From an uncultured Muribaculaceae bacterium (GTDB taxonomy: Bacteria; Bacteroidota; Bacteroidia; Bacteroidales; Muribaculaceae), in NCBI GenBank assembly GCA_910578305.1, contig CAJTQH010000016.1, positions 1 through 15,864 on the forward strand: DNA of 15,864 nucleotides. Reading direction: 5' to 3'. The notes below the pieces were generated by a model. It worked only from the letters and a program-made list of their open reading frames with translations, searched no databases and was not told the origin of the DNA. Each line of letters begins with the position of its first letter. Position 1 is the stretch's first letter. Shown here in pieces: positions 1-8,118 of this stretch. Both the position numbers and the translations under genes were made by a program.

Positions 1-43
1 ATGGGACAAAGTAAAGGGCTACCGCCACGCATTCAAGAAATAA
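1..43 (+). CDS. 3' end of an unidentified gene (partial)
   Basis: Reading from base 2, the frame gives WDKVKGYRHAFKK and then a TAA stop at 41-43. It lies on the + strand, convergent with lpxA, and a strong hairpin begins 23 nt after the stop, as expected at the end of a transcription unit. The basic, aromatic-rich tail looks like a genuine protein C-terminus, but thirteen residues are too few to name a family. A competing frame starts at the ATG at base 1 and stops at 78; it runs into the hairpin and is less likely. The start lies outside the window. Confidence 0.5.
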   Translation, partial: WDKVKGYRHAFKK

Positions 44-66
44 TCGCCGGCAAGGCATATAAGCGA

Positions 67-100
67 CAGCGTCCGTGACTCGGTAAAGTCACGGACGCTG
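67..100. terminator. Perfect 14-bp hairpin between convergent genes
   Basis: CAGCGTCCGTGACT (67-80) pairs perfectly with AGTCACGGACGCTG (87-100) around a 6-nt loop CGGTAA. It lies 23 nt after the stop of the + strand partial gene and 22 nt after the lpxA stop on the - strand, so it can serve both. The + side is followed by TTGTTT, a short U-rich run; the - side has no clear U-tract. It is probably a bidirectional terminator working better on the + strand. Confidence 0.75.
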
Positions 101-122
101 TTGTTTCCGGATATGCACGCCA

Positions 123-908
123 TTATTCGAGATCGCGCGGAATGGCCACAATCTTCAGATTGCGGTCGCGCACGAAACCCACTATGACGTCACGGATCTC
201 GCTCTCGTCGAGATCGGCCTCGATACGCTTGAGCGCGTTGAATACCGATGTGCCGCTCTGATATATGTGGCGATAAGCCTTTGCTATGTCATCGATCTGC
301 TCTTCAGTGTAACCGTGCTTACGGAGTATCACGGCATTGACACCGAAATACACCGCCGGATTGTGAGCCATGATGACAAACGGCGGCACATTGCCGCTTA
401 TACGGCATCCGCCCTTTATCAGACACCACTGACCCACATTTGAGTTTTCATGAAGTATGACACCTGACGACAATATGGAGCATTCACCCACTTCAGCGTC
501 ACCGGCAATGGTCACACCGTTGCCTATCACCGAACGGCCCTTGATGTGCGAATCGTGGCCTATGTGTGTCTCCGCCATAATGAACGAGTCATCACCTATG
601 CGTGTTCCGCCTTCGGTACGTATGCCACGGTTGATGATCACATGCTCTCGTATCACATTATTGTCACCGATATAGCAATACGTCTCTTCGCCATGCCAGC
701 GGAAGTCCTGCGGATCGGCACCGATGATGGAGTTCTGATATACTTTATTGTTCTTACCCATACGAGTTCCCTTGAGAATACTCGTATACGACATAATCTC
801 GCATCCGTCGCCGATCTCAACGTTGGCGTCGATATAAGCGAATGGATGGATGGTAACGTTGGCACCGATCTTGGCATTGGGGTCAACGTAGGCTAACGGA
901 CTGATCAT
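123..908 (-). CDS. lpxA: Acyl-ACP--UDP-N-acetylglucosamine O-acyltransferase (LpxA-type)
   Basis: LpxA moves a 3-hydroxyacyl chain from acyl carrier protein to the 3-OH of UDP-GlcNAc, the first step of lipid A synthesis, in the cytoplasm. The 261-aa length matches the family (E. coli 262). The first ~185 residues are hexapeptide repeats (IG-D/N-type turns) of a left-handed beta-helix, followed by a helical C-terminal part starting with FGVN. By eye alignment to E. coli, catalytic His125 is His118 (motif HIGHD), His122 is His115 and His160 is His153. Lys76 is Arg70, His144 is Asp137 and Arg204 is a Lys. It starts 78 bp after the outer-membrane factor stop and may be read through from the efflux operon; I see no clear promoter of its own. 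It is not beside lpxD or lpxC, so it could be a second, divergent LpxA-like copy. Family assignment is firm, exact substrate less so. Confidence 0.88.
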   Translation of the reverse strand: MISPLAYVDPNAKIGANVTIHPFAYIDANVEIGDGCEIMSYTSILKGTRMGKNNKVYQNSIIGADPQDFRWHGEETYCYIGDNNVIREHVIINRGIRTEGGTRIGDDSFIMAETHIGHDSHIKGRSVIGNGVTIAGDAEVGECSILSSGVILHENSNVGQWCLIKGGCRISGNVPPFVIMAHNPAVYFGVNAVILRKHGYTEEQIDDIAKAYRHIYQSGTSVFNALKRIEADLDESEIRDVIVGFVRDRNLKIVAIPRDLE

Positions 909-986
909 AGTGGTGATAGTGGGTATAAAATATTGGTATTAAACGGATCTGTATAATTAGTGCCCATATTGCGCAACGTGTCTGTA

Positions 987-2390
987 TCAGCGTCCGCCGC
1001 CGAGCGACTGATAGAGGTTGATGAGCGCACGGTGCTGGTTGTTGCGGGCGGTTATGGACGATATCTGTGCCTGCAACAGACTCTGCTGTGCTGTGAGCAC
1101 GTCAAGATATGTGGTGTTGTACGAACCGAGTCGCAGAAGATCCTGAGTGTAGTCTACAGCAAGCGTGAGCTTTTCAGCCTGCTTTTCAAGCGATTTCTGC
1201 TTCTCCACGCTCTTGTCGTAGAGTGTCATGGCGTCGCTCACCTCGGCACTTGCGCTGAGTAGTGCGTATTCGAAGTTGTTCATAGCCTGCTGCTGCTGTG
1301 CTTTGGCTGCTTCCAGACGGGCTATATTGGCTCCGCGTGAAAATAGCGGTGCCGTCAGCGAACCGGCAAGGTTGATGAAGAACTTTCCGGGGTTTACCAC
1401 TGCCGAACCGAGCAGATTGGTAAATCCGCCGTTGGCCGTGATGTTAAGACCGGGATAGAATGCAGCGCGGGCACTGTTGGTGCTGTAATAGGCCACTGCA
1501 AGATTGCGTTCGGCGGCCGCCACATCGGGACGTGAGGCAAGCTCGCGCATGGGAATCGACTCGCGCATGATCTCGGGAATCGACATGCGGGCATCGGCAG
1601 AGATGGCCCACTTCTGCGGCATCACATTGAGCAGCAGCGACATGGTATTGTTCATTTCGTCGAGGCTCACCTCAAGGTCGGTGATAGATGCGAGTATGCC
1701 ATAATACTGGGCCTCGCTCTGCACCACCGCCACCTCAGTGACCTTTCCGGCCTCTTTGAGATCCTTCATAGTCTGCACGCTTTCATACCAAATCTCCGAA
1801 GTGGAGCGGCTCACCTGAAGCTGTGACTCCAGAGCGGCGATGCTGTAGTAGCAGTTGGCCACAGCGGCTATGATCTGCGAGCGCACAGCCTGTGCATAAT
1901 CTTCGCTCTGCTCATAGGCAGCCTGTGCGCCACGCTTGCTGTTGAGCAGCTTTCCGAAGATATCGATCTCCCAGCTCACCGACAGAGGTATCTGATAGGA
2001 CCACGACAGCGACTGGTGAGGATTGACAAAGAATTTTGAGCCGGAACCATTGGGGCCAAGAGCCACCGAAGGCAGATAGCTCAGACGCGCGCCCTTGAGC
2101 TGTGCATGTGCCATCTCCACATTTAGACGCGCATTGCGCAGATTGGTATTGTTGGCAAGCGCCTGCTCGATGAGATCGGCAAGCATGGGATCGGTAAACA
2201 CCGACTGCCAGCGCAGATTGCCGAAAGCAAGGCTGTCGGCTTCCTGCTGCTGCACCCGCTTGTACTCGGCCATGAGAGCCGTGGTGTCGGGCGTTTCGTA
2301 TTTCTTGTAAATATTGCAGCTGCCGAGGGTGGCCGTAAGTCCTACGGCCACCAAGGCGAGCAATGTGAATTTTCCTGATTTCATTTTCAT
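987..2390 (-). CDS. Outer-membrane efflux lipoprotein (OprM/CusC-type, TolC superfamily)
   Basis: This is the outer-membrane channel of a tripartite RND efflux system; trimers form a beta-barrel plus a periplasmic alpha-tunnel that exports drugs. I place the start at the ATG at 2388-2390 (467 aa), because it gives a lipoprotein signal: MKMKSGK, a hydrophobic stretch, then LGSC with the lipidated Cys at residue 25. The open frame extends upstream to 2537, but that would overlap the pump gene and bury the signal peptide. The body shows the two OEP halves of the family: alanine/glutamine-rich coiled coils, internal NNTNLRNARLNVEMAHAQL-type helices and a C-terminal segment YLDVLTAQQSLLQAQ. It is the third gene of the efflux operon, 46 bp after the RND stop. 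It is probably acylated and anchored in the outer membrane; substrates cannot be inferred. Confidence 0.92.
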   Translation of the reverse strand: MKMKSGKFTLLALVAVGLTATLGSCNIYKKYETPDTTALMAEYKRVQQQEADSLAFGNLRWQSVFTDPMLADLIEQALANNTNLRNARLNVEMAHAQLKGARLSYLPSVALGPNGSGSKFFVNPHQSLSWSYQIPLSVSWEIDIFGKLLNSKRGAQAAYEQSEDYAQAVRSQIIAAVANCYYSIAALESQLQVSRSTSEIWYESVQTMKDLKEAGKVTEVAVVQSEAQYYGILASITDLEVSLDEMNNTMSLLLNVMPQKWAISADARMSIPEIMRESIPMRELASRPDVAAAERNLAVAYYSTNSARAAFYPGLNITANGGFTNLLGSAVVNPGKFFINLAGSLTAPLFSRGANIARLEAAKAQQQQAMNNFEYALLSASAEVSDAMTLYDKSVEKQKSLEKQAEKLTLAVDYTQDLLRLGSYNTTYLDVLTAQQSLLQAQISSITARNNQHRALINLYQSLGGGR

Positions 2391-2436
2391 CTTGTTATTA
2401 CACTTTTTATAGTGTGTATGAATGGCAAGCGCCGGA

Positions 2437-5400
2437 TTAACGTGAATACTGCTCGATTTCGTTTTCAATAGCCTTATTGTCGGTATCTTCCCATTTGAGA
2501 GGAGTGATCTTCTCCTGGAGTTTCTGGAACACCACAAACAATGCCGGCACTATGAATATCTGGAATATCATACCAATCAACATACCGCCTACCGAACCGG
2601 TACCGAGAGCCTTGTTGCCGTTGGCACCCACACCGTGGGCAAACATCATGGGCAACAGACCTATGATAAGAGCCAGCGAGGTCATAAGAATGGGTCGCAG
2701 ACGTGCTGTGGCACCATCTATGGCGGCTTTTACGATAGCCATACCGTTGCGTCGGCGTTCGAGCGCGAACTCCACAATGAGGATGGCGTTCTTAGCCAAC
2801 AGACCTATGAGCATGATAAGCGCGATCTGGAGATAGATGTTGTTGGAGATGTCTCTTAAATCGGCGAATATGAATGTACCCATGAGACCGAACGGAATCG
2901 AAAGTATTACGGCAAACGGCAGCATATAGCTTTCATACTGTGCCGAGAGAAGGAGGTAGACAAACAACAGACATAGTCCGAAAATCATAGCTGTGGTATT
3001 GCCGGAGCTTTTACTTTCCTCTCGGGTCATACCCGCATACTCGAATCCGTAGCCCGGAGGCAGCATCTCGGCGGCCACACGCTCAACGGCGGCAATGGCG
3101 TCGCCCGACGAGTAGCCCGGTTTGGGCTGGGCGGCCACAGATATCGACTGGAACATATTGAAGCGGTTGAGCAAGTCCGGGCCATAGACACGTGTAAGTT
3201 TCACGAAACTGGATATAGGAGCCATTTCCGATCCGTTGCGGATCTTGATGGAGGCCAGAGTTTCGGGAGATACACGCGATTCGGGTGTACCCTGCATCAT
3301 CACTCGGTAGATCTTGCCGAAGCGGTTGAAGTTGGACACATACATACCGCCATAATATCCCTGCAAAGTGGAGAGTACGGTCTGGGGCGATATCCCTGCC
3401 TGCTTTGCCTTTGCGGCATCAATATCCACCAGATACTGAGGGAAAGTGGGATTGAATGTCGAATATGCCATCTGTATTTCGGGCTGGCTGTTGAGAGCTC
3501 CGAGAAATCCCTGCACCACGGCAAAGAATGCGTTGATATCGCCACCGGTCTTATCCTGCATCTTGATTTCAAGACCGCTGGTAGCCGAATAACCGGAGAT
3601 TGTAGGCTGTGCAAAGATCATCACACGTCCGTCCTTTACAAACTTTCCGGTCTTAGCATAAAGCTGACCGATCACTGCATCGGAACTCTGCGAGGCATCG
3701 CGCTCCGACCAGTCCTTGAGCTTGATAATGAATGTACCGTAAGTCGGGCCCTGGCCGGCAAGGAAGCTGTAACCGAGAATTTTATTGCTGTAGGCCACAC
3801 CGGGAATTTTCTGTACGATAGTGTCTACCTGCTCCAGTACCTCTGCGGTGCGTTCCTGCGATGTGCCCGGAGGCATATCCACCAACGCAAACACCACTCC
3901 GGTGTCTTCGTTGGGAACAAGAGCAGTCGGTGTACGGGCCATGAGCCATACGAGCACACCTATCGATACTGCCACAATGGCAAACGATGTCACCTTATGA
4001 TTTACAAAAAATTTGGTGAGCGACTTGTACTTACCGAGCAGACGTCCGTAACCTTTCTCGAATCCGGCATGGAAACGCGGGCTGAACACACCGAACAAAG
4101 CTACCAGTGCACATGCTATGGAAATAACCATATGAAGCACATTGCCATCGGTATACCATCCGAGCACCATGAAAGTCACGGCTGCGACAACCATCAGGAA
4201 TGTCACCAGCGGATGTATGTCGAGTGTGAAGCGACGCTTGTACTGCTTCTTCATTGTAGAGGCTGCCTCTGAATATGCCTCGCCAAGACGCTGCTTCAGC
4301 GGTATGTCATGTCCGTCGTCGGTCTTGTGCGGCTTAAGGAACACGGCACAGAGAGCAGGCGAAAGAGTGAGTGCGTTGACGGCCGAGAAACCGATGGCTA
4401 TGGCCATTGTAAGACCGAACTGCTGGTAGAACACACCTGATGTGCCTGGCATAAACGACACAGGGATAAACACGAGCATCATTACCAGTGTGATGGAAAT
4501 AATGGCACCGCCTATCTCATTCATGGCGTCGATAGAAGCCTTGCGCGCGCTCTTGTAGCCCACGTCAAGTTTAGCGTGCACAGCCTCCACCACCACAATG
4601 GCGTCGTCGACCACAATAGCGATCGCAAGCACGAGAGCCGAAAGCGTGATGAGATTTATTGAAAATCCTATGATACTGAGCATAAAGAACGTTCCGACCA
4701 GTGCCACAGGAATGGCGATAGCAGGGATAAGTGTCGAACGGAAATCCTGAAGGAAGATGTATACCACAATAAACACCAGAATGAATGCTTCGATAAGTGT
4801 CTGTATCACATGATCGATCGAGGCATAGAGGAATTCATTGTTGTTCATCGGGATGGCAAAATGCAAACCGTCGGGCAGCACCTTTTCCATCTCTTTCACC
4901 TGTGCGAGACAGTCTTCTATGATCTGGGTTGCATTTGAACCTGCGGTCTGGAACACGATGGCCATGGTTGAAGGATGACCGTTGAACGAGTTGCCGAATC
5001 CATATGTCTCCTTACCGAGTTCTATCTCAGCCACATCCTTGAGGCGAAGCACCTCACCGTCACTATTGGCACGGATCACAATATCGCCGAACTCTTCTGG
5101 AGTGTTAAGACGTCCGCGATATTTCATGGTGTACTGGAAAGCCTGATCGCCCTGTTCGCCAAACGCACCCGGAGCGGCCTCGACGTTCTGTTCGGCCAGA
5201 GCTCCGGCCACATCGGCAGGCATGAGGCCGTACTGGGCCATAACCTCGGGCTTGAGCCATATACGCATTGAGTAGTTGGCACCGAAACTGAGCACATCAC
5301 CCACGCCATTCACACGCTGTATCATGGGAATTACGTTGATCTTCATATAGTTGTCGATAAACTCAGGCGAATATGCCTCGGCATTGTCCGTATAGAGTGC

Positions 5401-5823
5401 TATACCGAGAAGCATCGAAGACTGACGCTTCTGTGTCAGCACACCAACTTGGGTTACTTCTGCCGGCAGAAGGTTCTGCGCCTTGGCCACACGGTTCTGC
5501 ACGTCTACGGCAGCCATGTCGGGGTCAAAACCCTGCTTGAAATACACATTGATAGTCGCCGAACCGGTGTTGGTGGCAGTCGATTCCATATAAGTCATGC
5601 CTTCGGCTCCGTTGATCGCCTCTTCAAGCGGCGCAATCACGGAGTTGAGCACAGCCTGCGCGTTAGCACCCTGATAAGTGGTTGTGACACTGATTGTAGG
5701 AGGTGCTATATCGGGATACTGGGTGATAGGGAGCGACACAAGGCCGATCAAACCCAGCAATACGATAAATATTGATATAACCGTGGATAGTACCGGGCGG
5801 TTAATAAACGTATCTAATTTCAT
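2437..5823 (-). CDS. RND multidrug efflux pump, inner-membrane subunit (AcrB/MexB-like, HAE-1)
   Basis: This is the proton-driven pump that binds hydrophobic or amphiphilic compounds in the periplasm or membrane and passes them to the channel. The N-terminus (MKLDTFINRPVLSTVISIFI) is classic AcrB/MexB with TM1 and starts at the ATG at 5821-5823. The proton-relay residues are present: Asp406-Asp407 in VLAIAIVVDDAIVVVE, Lys1011 in GLLAKNAILIVEFA and Thr1048 in RLRPILMTSLALIIG. Porter and docking domains occupy about residues 35-335 and 640-940, each followed by a TM bundle. At 1128 aa it is some 80 residues longer than AcrB (1049). The surplus is mostly between TM6 and the second half (about residues 535-582), where two extra hydrophobic segments appear. 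It lies 53 bp after the fusion-protein gene and 46 bp before the outer-membrane gene, so it is the middle gene of an operon. Drug specificity cannot be read from sequence. Confidence 0.96.
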   Translation of the reverse strand: MKLDTFINRPVLSTVISIFIVLLGLIGLVSLPITQYPDIAPPTISVTTTYQGANAQAVLNSVIAPLEEAINGAEGMTYMESTATNTGSATINVYFKQGFDPDMAAVDVQNRVAKAQNLLPAEVTQVGVLTQKRQSSMLLGIALYTDNAEAYSPEFIDNYMKINVIPMIQRVNGVGDVLSFGANYSMRIWLKPEVMAQYGLMPADVAGALAEQNVEAAPGAFGEQGDQAFQYTMKYRGRLNTPEEFGDIVIRANSDGEVLRLKDVAEIELGKETYGFGNSFNGHPSTMAIVFQTAGSNATQIIEDCLAQVKEMEKVLPDGLHFAIPMNNNEFLYASIDHVIQTLIEAFILVFIVVYIFLQDFRSTLIPAIAIPVALVGTFFMLSIIGFSINLITLSALVLAIAIVVDDAIVVVEAVHAKLDVGYKSARKASIDAMNEIGGAIISITLVMMLVFIPVSFMPGTSGVFYQQFGLTMAIAIGFSAVNALTLSPALCAVFLKPHKTDDGHDIPLKQRLGEAYSEAASTMKKQYKRRFTLDIHPLVTFLMVVAAVTFMVLGWYTDGNVLHMVISIACALVALFGVFSPRFHAGFEKGYGRLLGKYKSLTKFFVNHKVTSFAIVAVSIGVLVWLMARTPTALVPNEDTGVVFALVDMPPGTSQERTAEVLEQVDTIVQKIPGVAYSNKILGYSFLAGQGPTYGTFIIKLKDWSERDASQSSDAVIGQLYAKTGKFVKDGRVMIFAQPTISGYSATSGLEIKMQDKTGGDINAFFAVVQGFLGALNSQPEIQMAYSTFNPTFPQYLVDIDAAKAKQAGISPQTVLSTLQGYYGGMYVSNFNRFGKIYRVMMQGTPESRVSPETLASIKIRNGSEMAPISSFVKLTRVYGPDLLNRFNMFQSISVAAQPKPGYSSGDAIAAVERVAAEMLPPGYGFEYAGMTREESKSSGNTTAMIFGLCLLFVYLLLSAQYESYMLPFAVILSIPFGLMGTFIFADLRDISNNIYLQIALIMLIGLLAKNAILIVEFALERRRNGMAIVKAAIDGATARLRPILMTSLALIIGLLPMMFAHGVGANGNKALGTGSVGGMLIGMIFQIFIVPALFVVFQKLQEKITPLKWEDTDNKAIENEIEQYSR

Positions 5824-5876
5824 CTTCTATTACGATGTATGAAGTGTAACTAATGTTTGGTCACTATACGAGCACA

Positions 5877-7064
5877 TTACTTGGACTGAGGCTGTGACTG
5901 CTGTGCCTCTGCTGCCTTTTTAGCGGCATCAACAGTTGTTATCTTTGCTCCGTCGCGAAGCACACTTGTACCCACGCCTTCCACTGCGATCACATCGCCG
6001 GGCTTGAGGCCTGAGGTCACCACATAGTTTTTACCGTCGTTCTGGGGAAGTACAGTGACGGGGACAGAAGCCACTTTGTTAGAATCGGCGGTATTGACCA
6101 CGTAGACAAAACGGCGGTCCTGAAGCTCGTATGTGGCCTTCTGAGGTATTACTATTGCACCTTCTGTTTTGATGGGCACTACGACAGTACCTGTACTGCC
6201 GCTGCGTAGCATGCCGCCGGGATTGTCAAACAGCGCGCGCACGCTGGCAGCACCTGTGGAGGAGTTGATGACACCAGACACAGTGGCAACTTTACCGGCA
6301 TACGGATATACGGTTCCGTTGGATAGACGGAGATTGACTTCAGGCATCGAGTCGAGAGCCACGTTGAGCGAACGCGAACCACCATCGGTCATATTGAGGA
6401 GATCGTTTTCGGTAAGCGAGAAGTAGGCATAGACCTTCGAGTTGTCGGATATGGTGGTGAGAGGCTGCATCGACGAGGGCGAGGCAAGCGAGCCTTCACG
6501 GTTTGGAATCTGGCCTACAACTCCGTCGCTCGGAGCAGTCACCACTGTATACGACAGATTCTTGCGGGCTGTTGTCAACCCCGACTGCGCCTGGCTGAGC
6601 GCGGCAAGAGCCGTCTGAAGATCATTGTCGGCCAACTGGTATTCATACTGGCTTATGATGTTTTTTTCAAGAAGCTGTCGCTTGGTATCGGCTGTCATGC
6701 GAGCTGTCTTCACGCGGGTCTGGGCAGAATTGACCTGAGCCAGAGCGTTGTCCACAGCAGCCTGATACTGCACCTGGTCGAGCACAAAAAGCTTCTGTCC
6801 CTTTCGCACTTCCTGTCCTTCGTCCACACAAACCTGTGTGATATAACCCGACACTTGCGGACGAACCTCGATATCGGTCTTGCCTTTGATCACGGCGGGA
6901 TATTCATTGGCGTTTTCTGCATCAGTCAGAGTCACCTCCATAGTGGCGATCTCCGGTAAGGCGGCCTGCGACTGCCCTTCCTGCTTGCCACACGATACGG
7001 CTCCGAGTGTGATGGTAAGGGCGGCCATACCTGCAACCGCTCCGTTAAGTACTCTTGATTTCAT
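5877..7064 (-). CDS. RND efflux periplasmic adaptor lipoprotein (AcrA/MexA-like membrane fusion protein)
   Basis: This adaptor bridges the RND pump to the outer-membrane channel. I chose the ATG at 7062-7064 (395 aa): it is directly preceded by the purine-rich AGAAAGAAG and gives a compact lipoprotein signal with SC at residues 24-25 (AVSC). An in-frame ATG at 7080-7082 would add only six charged residues. Domains in order: beta-barrel strand and first lipoyl half (about 60-96, VRPQVSGYI...VRKGQKLFVLD), an alpha-helical hairpin rich in Ala/Gln (about 98-170), second lipoyl half (171-200, YTVVTAPSDGVVG), a beta-barrel, and a membrane-proximal domain to about 385 with a Gln/Ser/Lys tail. It is the first gene of the efflux operon, downstream of the candidate promoter and tandem repeat. 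Confidence 0.95.
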   Translation of the reverse strand: MKSRVLNGAVAGMAALTITLGAVSCGKQEGQSQAALPEIATMEVTLTDAENANEYPAVIKGKTDIEVRPQVSGYITQVCVDEGQEVRKGQKLFVLDQVQYQAAVDNALAQVNSAQTRVKTARMTADTKRQLLEKNIISQYEYQLADNDLQTALAALSQAQSGLTTARKNLSYTVVTAPSDGVVGQIPNREGSLASPSSMQPLTTISDNSKVYAYFSLTENDLLNMTDGGSRSLNVALDSMPEVNLRLSNGTVYPYAGKVATVSGVINSSTGAASVRALFDNPGGMLRSGSTGTVVVPIKTEGAIVIPQKATYELQDRRFVYVVNTADSNKVASVPVTVLPQNDGKNYVVTSGLKPGDVIAVEGVGTSVLRDGAKITTVDAAKKAAEAQQSQPQSK

Positions 7065-7114
7065 ACTTCTTTCTTTTAACATATTCTTTTTTTACCTTAT
7101 GAAATTTTCCTTTT

Positions 7115-7140
7115 AATAGTTGCGAATAATAGTTGCGAAT
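7115..7140 (-). repeat. Perfect tandem 13-bp repeat in the efflux operon leader
   Basis: AATAGTTGCGAAT occurs twice back to back with no mismatch (7115-7127 and 7128-7140); on the operon strand the unit is ATTCGCAACTATT. It lies about 50 bp before the adaptor ATG and roughly 20-45 nt downstream of the start point predicted from the -7 box at 7166-7173. A 13-bp period is close to one helical turn plus a few bases, so it could be a double binding site for a regulator. It could also be a small duplication without function. Confidence 0.6.
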
Positions 7141-7165
7141 CGGCTTATTATATCAAATTCGAGTG

Positions 7166-7196
7166 CAAAATTACTACACATAATCCAGCCCTCATA
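7166..7196 (-). promoter_or_regulatory. Candidate Bacteroidota promoter for the efflux operon
   Basis: Read on the - strand, TAATTTTGC (-7 box TAATTTTG, 7173-7166) matches the TAnnTTTG consensus exactly and includes the frequently following C. A TATG at 7196-7193 lies 19 bp upstream, a three-of-four match to the -33 TTTG. The predicted start near 7159 gives a leader of about 95 nt before the adaptor ATG, holding the 13-bp tandem repeat. Confidence 0.6.
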
Positions 7197-7398
7197 TGAC
7201 AATTATCATAAAAAGCTCTTTCATTAACATCTTTTTATACTGAACACCCTCAGTGGCTCAATCGTTTATCAAACATCATAAAAAATTATTTTTTTCATCC
7301 GTAAAATCACGCCCATAGCCACAAACCACCATAAAACATAGCGCCGCAGCAACGCATCCGGCACCATAACAATGGGATTAATTCCGGCGTTCCGACTT
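7197..7398. other. AT-rich intergenic stretch between suf and efflux operons
   Basis: No credible open frame is seen on either strand. It holds weak inverted repeats only: ACTGA/TCAGT around 7239-7254, and an A-tract/T-tract pair near 7281-7297 that could form a weak AU-only stem after the E1-like gene on the - strand. I see no strong terminator for the suf operon here. Confidence 0.4.
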
Positions 7399-8118
7399 CT
7401 ATCGGAGTCTGATGGTGTGGAATGCCATGGTCTGAGCATCAAACCTCAACAAATGGTCGGTGAGCAACTCACCCACACCCGACAGAAATTTCACCGCCTC
7501 GGCCGCCTGTATGGTGCCCAATATACCCGGCACCACTCCGAGCGGGCCGGTCACCGGTGCGTGCTCCACGCCATCGGCTCCGTCGGGAAACAGATCCCGG
7601 TAACGGGCCGTACCCGGAAGCACCGTCATGGTCTGCCCCTCGTAACCGCCTATCGCCCCATGATTGTAGGGCTTGCCCATCCTGTGACAGATATCGTCGA
7701 CCATAAACTTTATGTCGAGACTGTCGGTGGCATCAATCACGAAGTCATAGCTGTCCATTATGCCGGAAGCATTGTCGGCCGTGAGATACATATCATGCGT
7801 CTCCACACTCACATGAGGATTCAAAGCCTGAATCTTATTAGCAGCCGAAAGCACTTTGGGCTGTCCGACATCGGCCATGGTATGTATGACCTGACGCTGT
7901 AGATTCGACATGTCGACACAATCACCGTCGACTATACCTATACGTCCCACTCCGGCAGCTGCCAGGTACAGCAGCACGGGCGATCCAAGGCCACCGGCAC
8001 CGATCACAAGCACACTGCCCCGGCGCAGACGCATCTGAGCCTCTTCTCCGAAGCCGGGCAGCGACAGATGGCGCGCATAACGCTCCCGTTCCCCATCTGT
8101 AAGCATCACATCCATCAT
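7399..8118 (-). CDS. ThiF/MoeB/HesA-family E1-like adenylyltransferase lacking the zinc-binding cysteines
   Basis: Proteins of this family adenylate the C-terminal glycine of a ubiquitin-like sulfur carrier (MoaD, ThiS) so that sulfur can be loaded for molybdopterin or thiamine synthesis. The 239-aa protein has the nucleotide-binding loop GAGGLGS (40-46), the D-x-D-x-V-x-x-SNLQRQ stretch (64-76, Asn72, Arg75), Lys88 and the DATD motif (129-132). By alignment to E. coli MoeB, the first zinc pair CYRC is RYRD (172-175) and MoeB Cys187 is Ala187. The protein stops right after the final strand (FHTIRLR), so the second CxxC tail is missing. Its only cysteines are 67 and 144. Its start overlaps the sufS stop (TGATG; a second ATG follows directly), implying translational coupling and a sulfur-transfer role with SufS. 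No carrier gene lies in the window. Family is clear, function inferred. Confidence 0.88.
   Translation of the reverse strand: MMDVMLTDGERERYARHLSLPGFGEEAQMRLRRGSVLVIGAGGLGSPVLLYLAAAGVGRIGIVDGDCVDMSNLQRQVIHTMADVGQPKVLSAANKIQALNPHVSVETHDMYLTADNASGIMDSYDFVIDATDSLDIKFMVDDICHRMGKPYNHGAIGGYEGQTMTVLPGTARYRDLFPDGADGVEHAPVTGPLGVVPGILGTIQAAEAVKFLSGVGELLTDHLLRFDAQTMAFHTIRLR

Noticed and set aside
1..78. A 25-codon open frame from ATG at base 1 to TGA at 78
   Set aside because: Its end lies inside the perfect hairpin at 67-100, while the frame starting at base 2 ends properly 23 nt before the hairpin and has a more protein-like tail.
2391..2537. Upstream extension of the outer-membrane factor
   Set aside because: It would overlap the pump gene, add 49 basic non-conserved residues and displace a good lipoprotein signal peptide that begins at 2390.
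7197..7300. Possible riboswitch or terminator from short inverted repeats (ACTGA/TCAGT; A-tract/T-tract)
   Set aside because: Stems are only 5-7 bp or purely A-U and match no structure I recognise; in such AT-rich DNA they are expected by chance.
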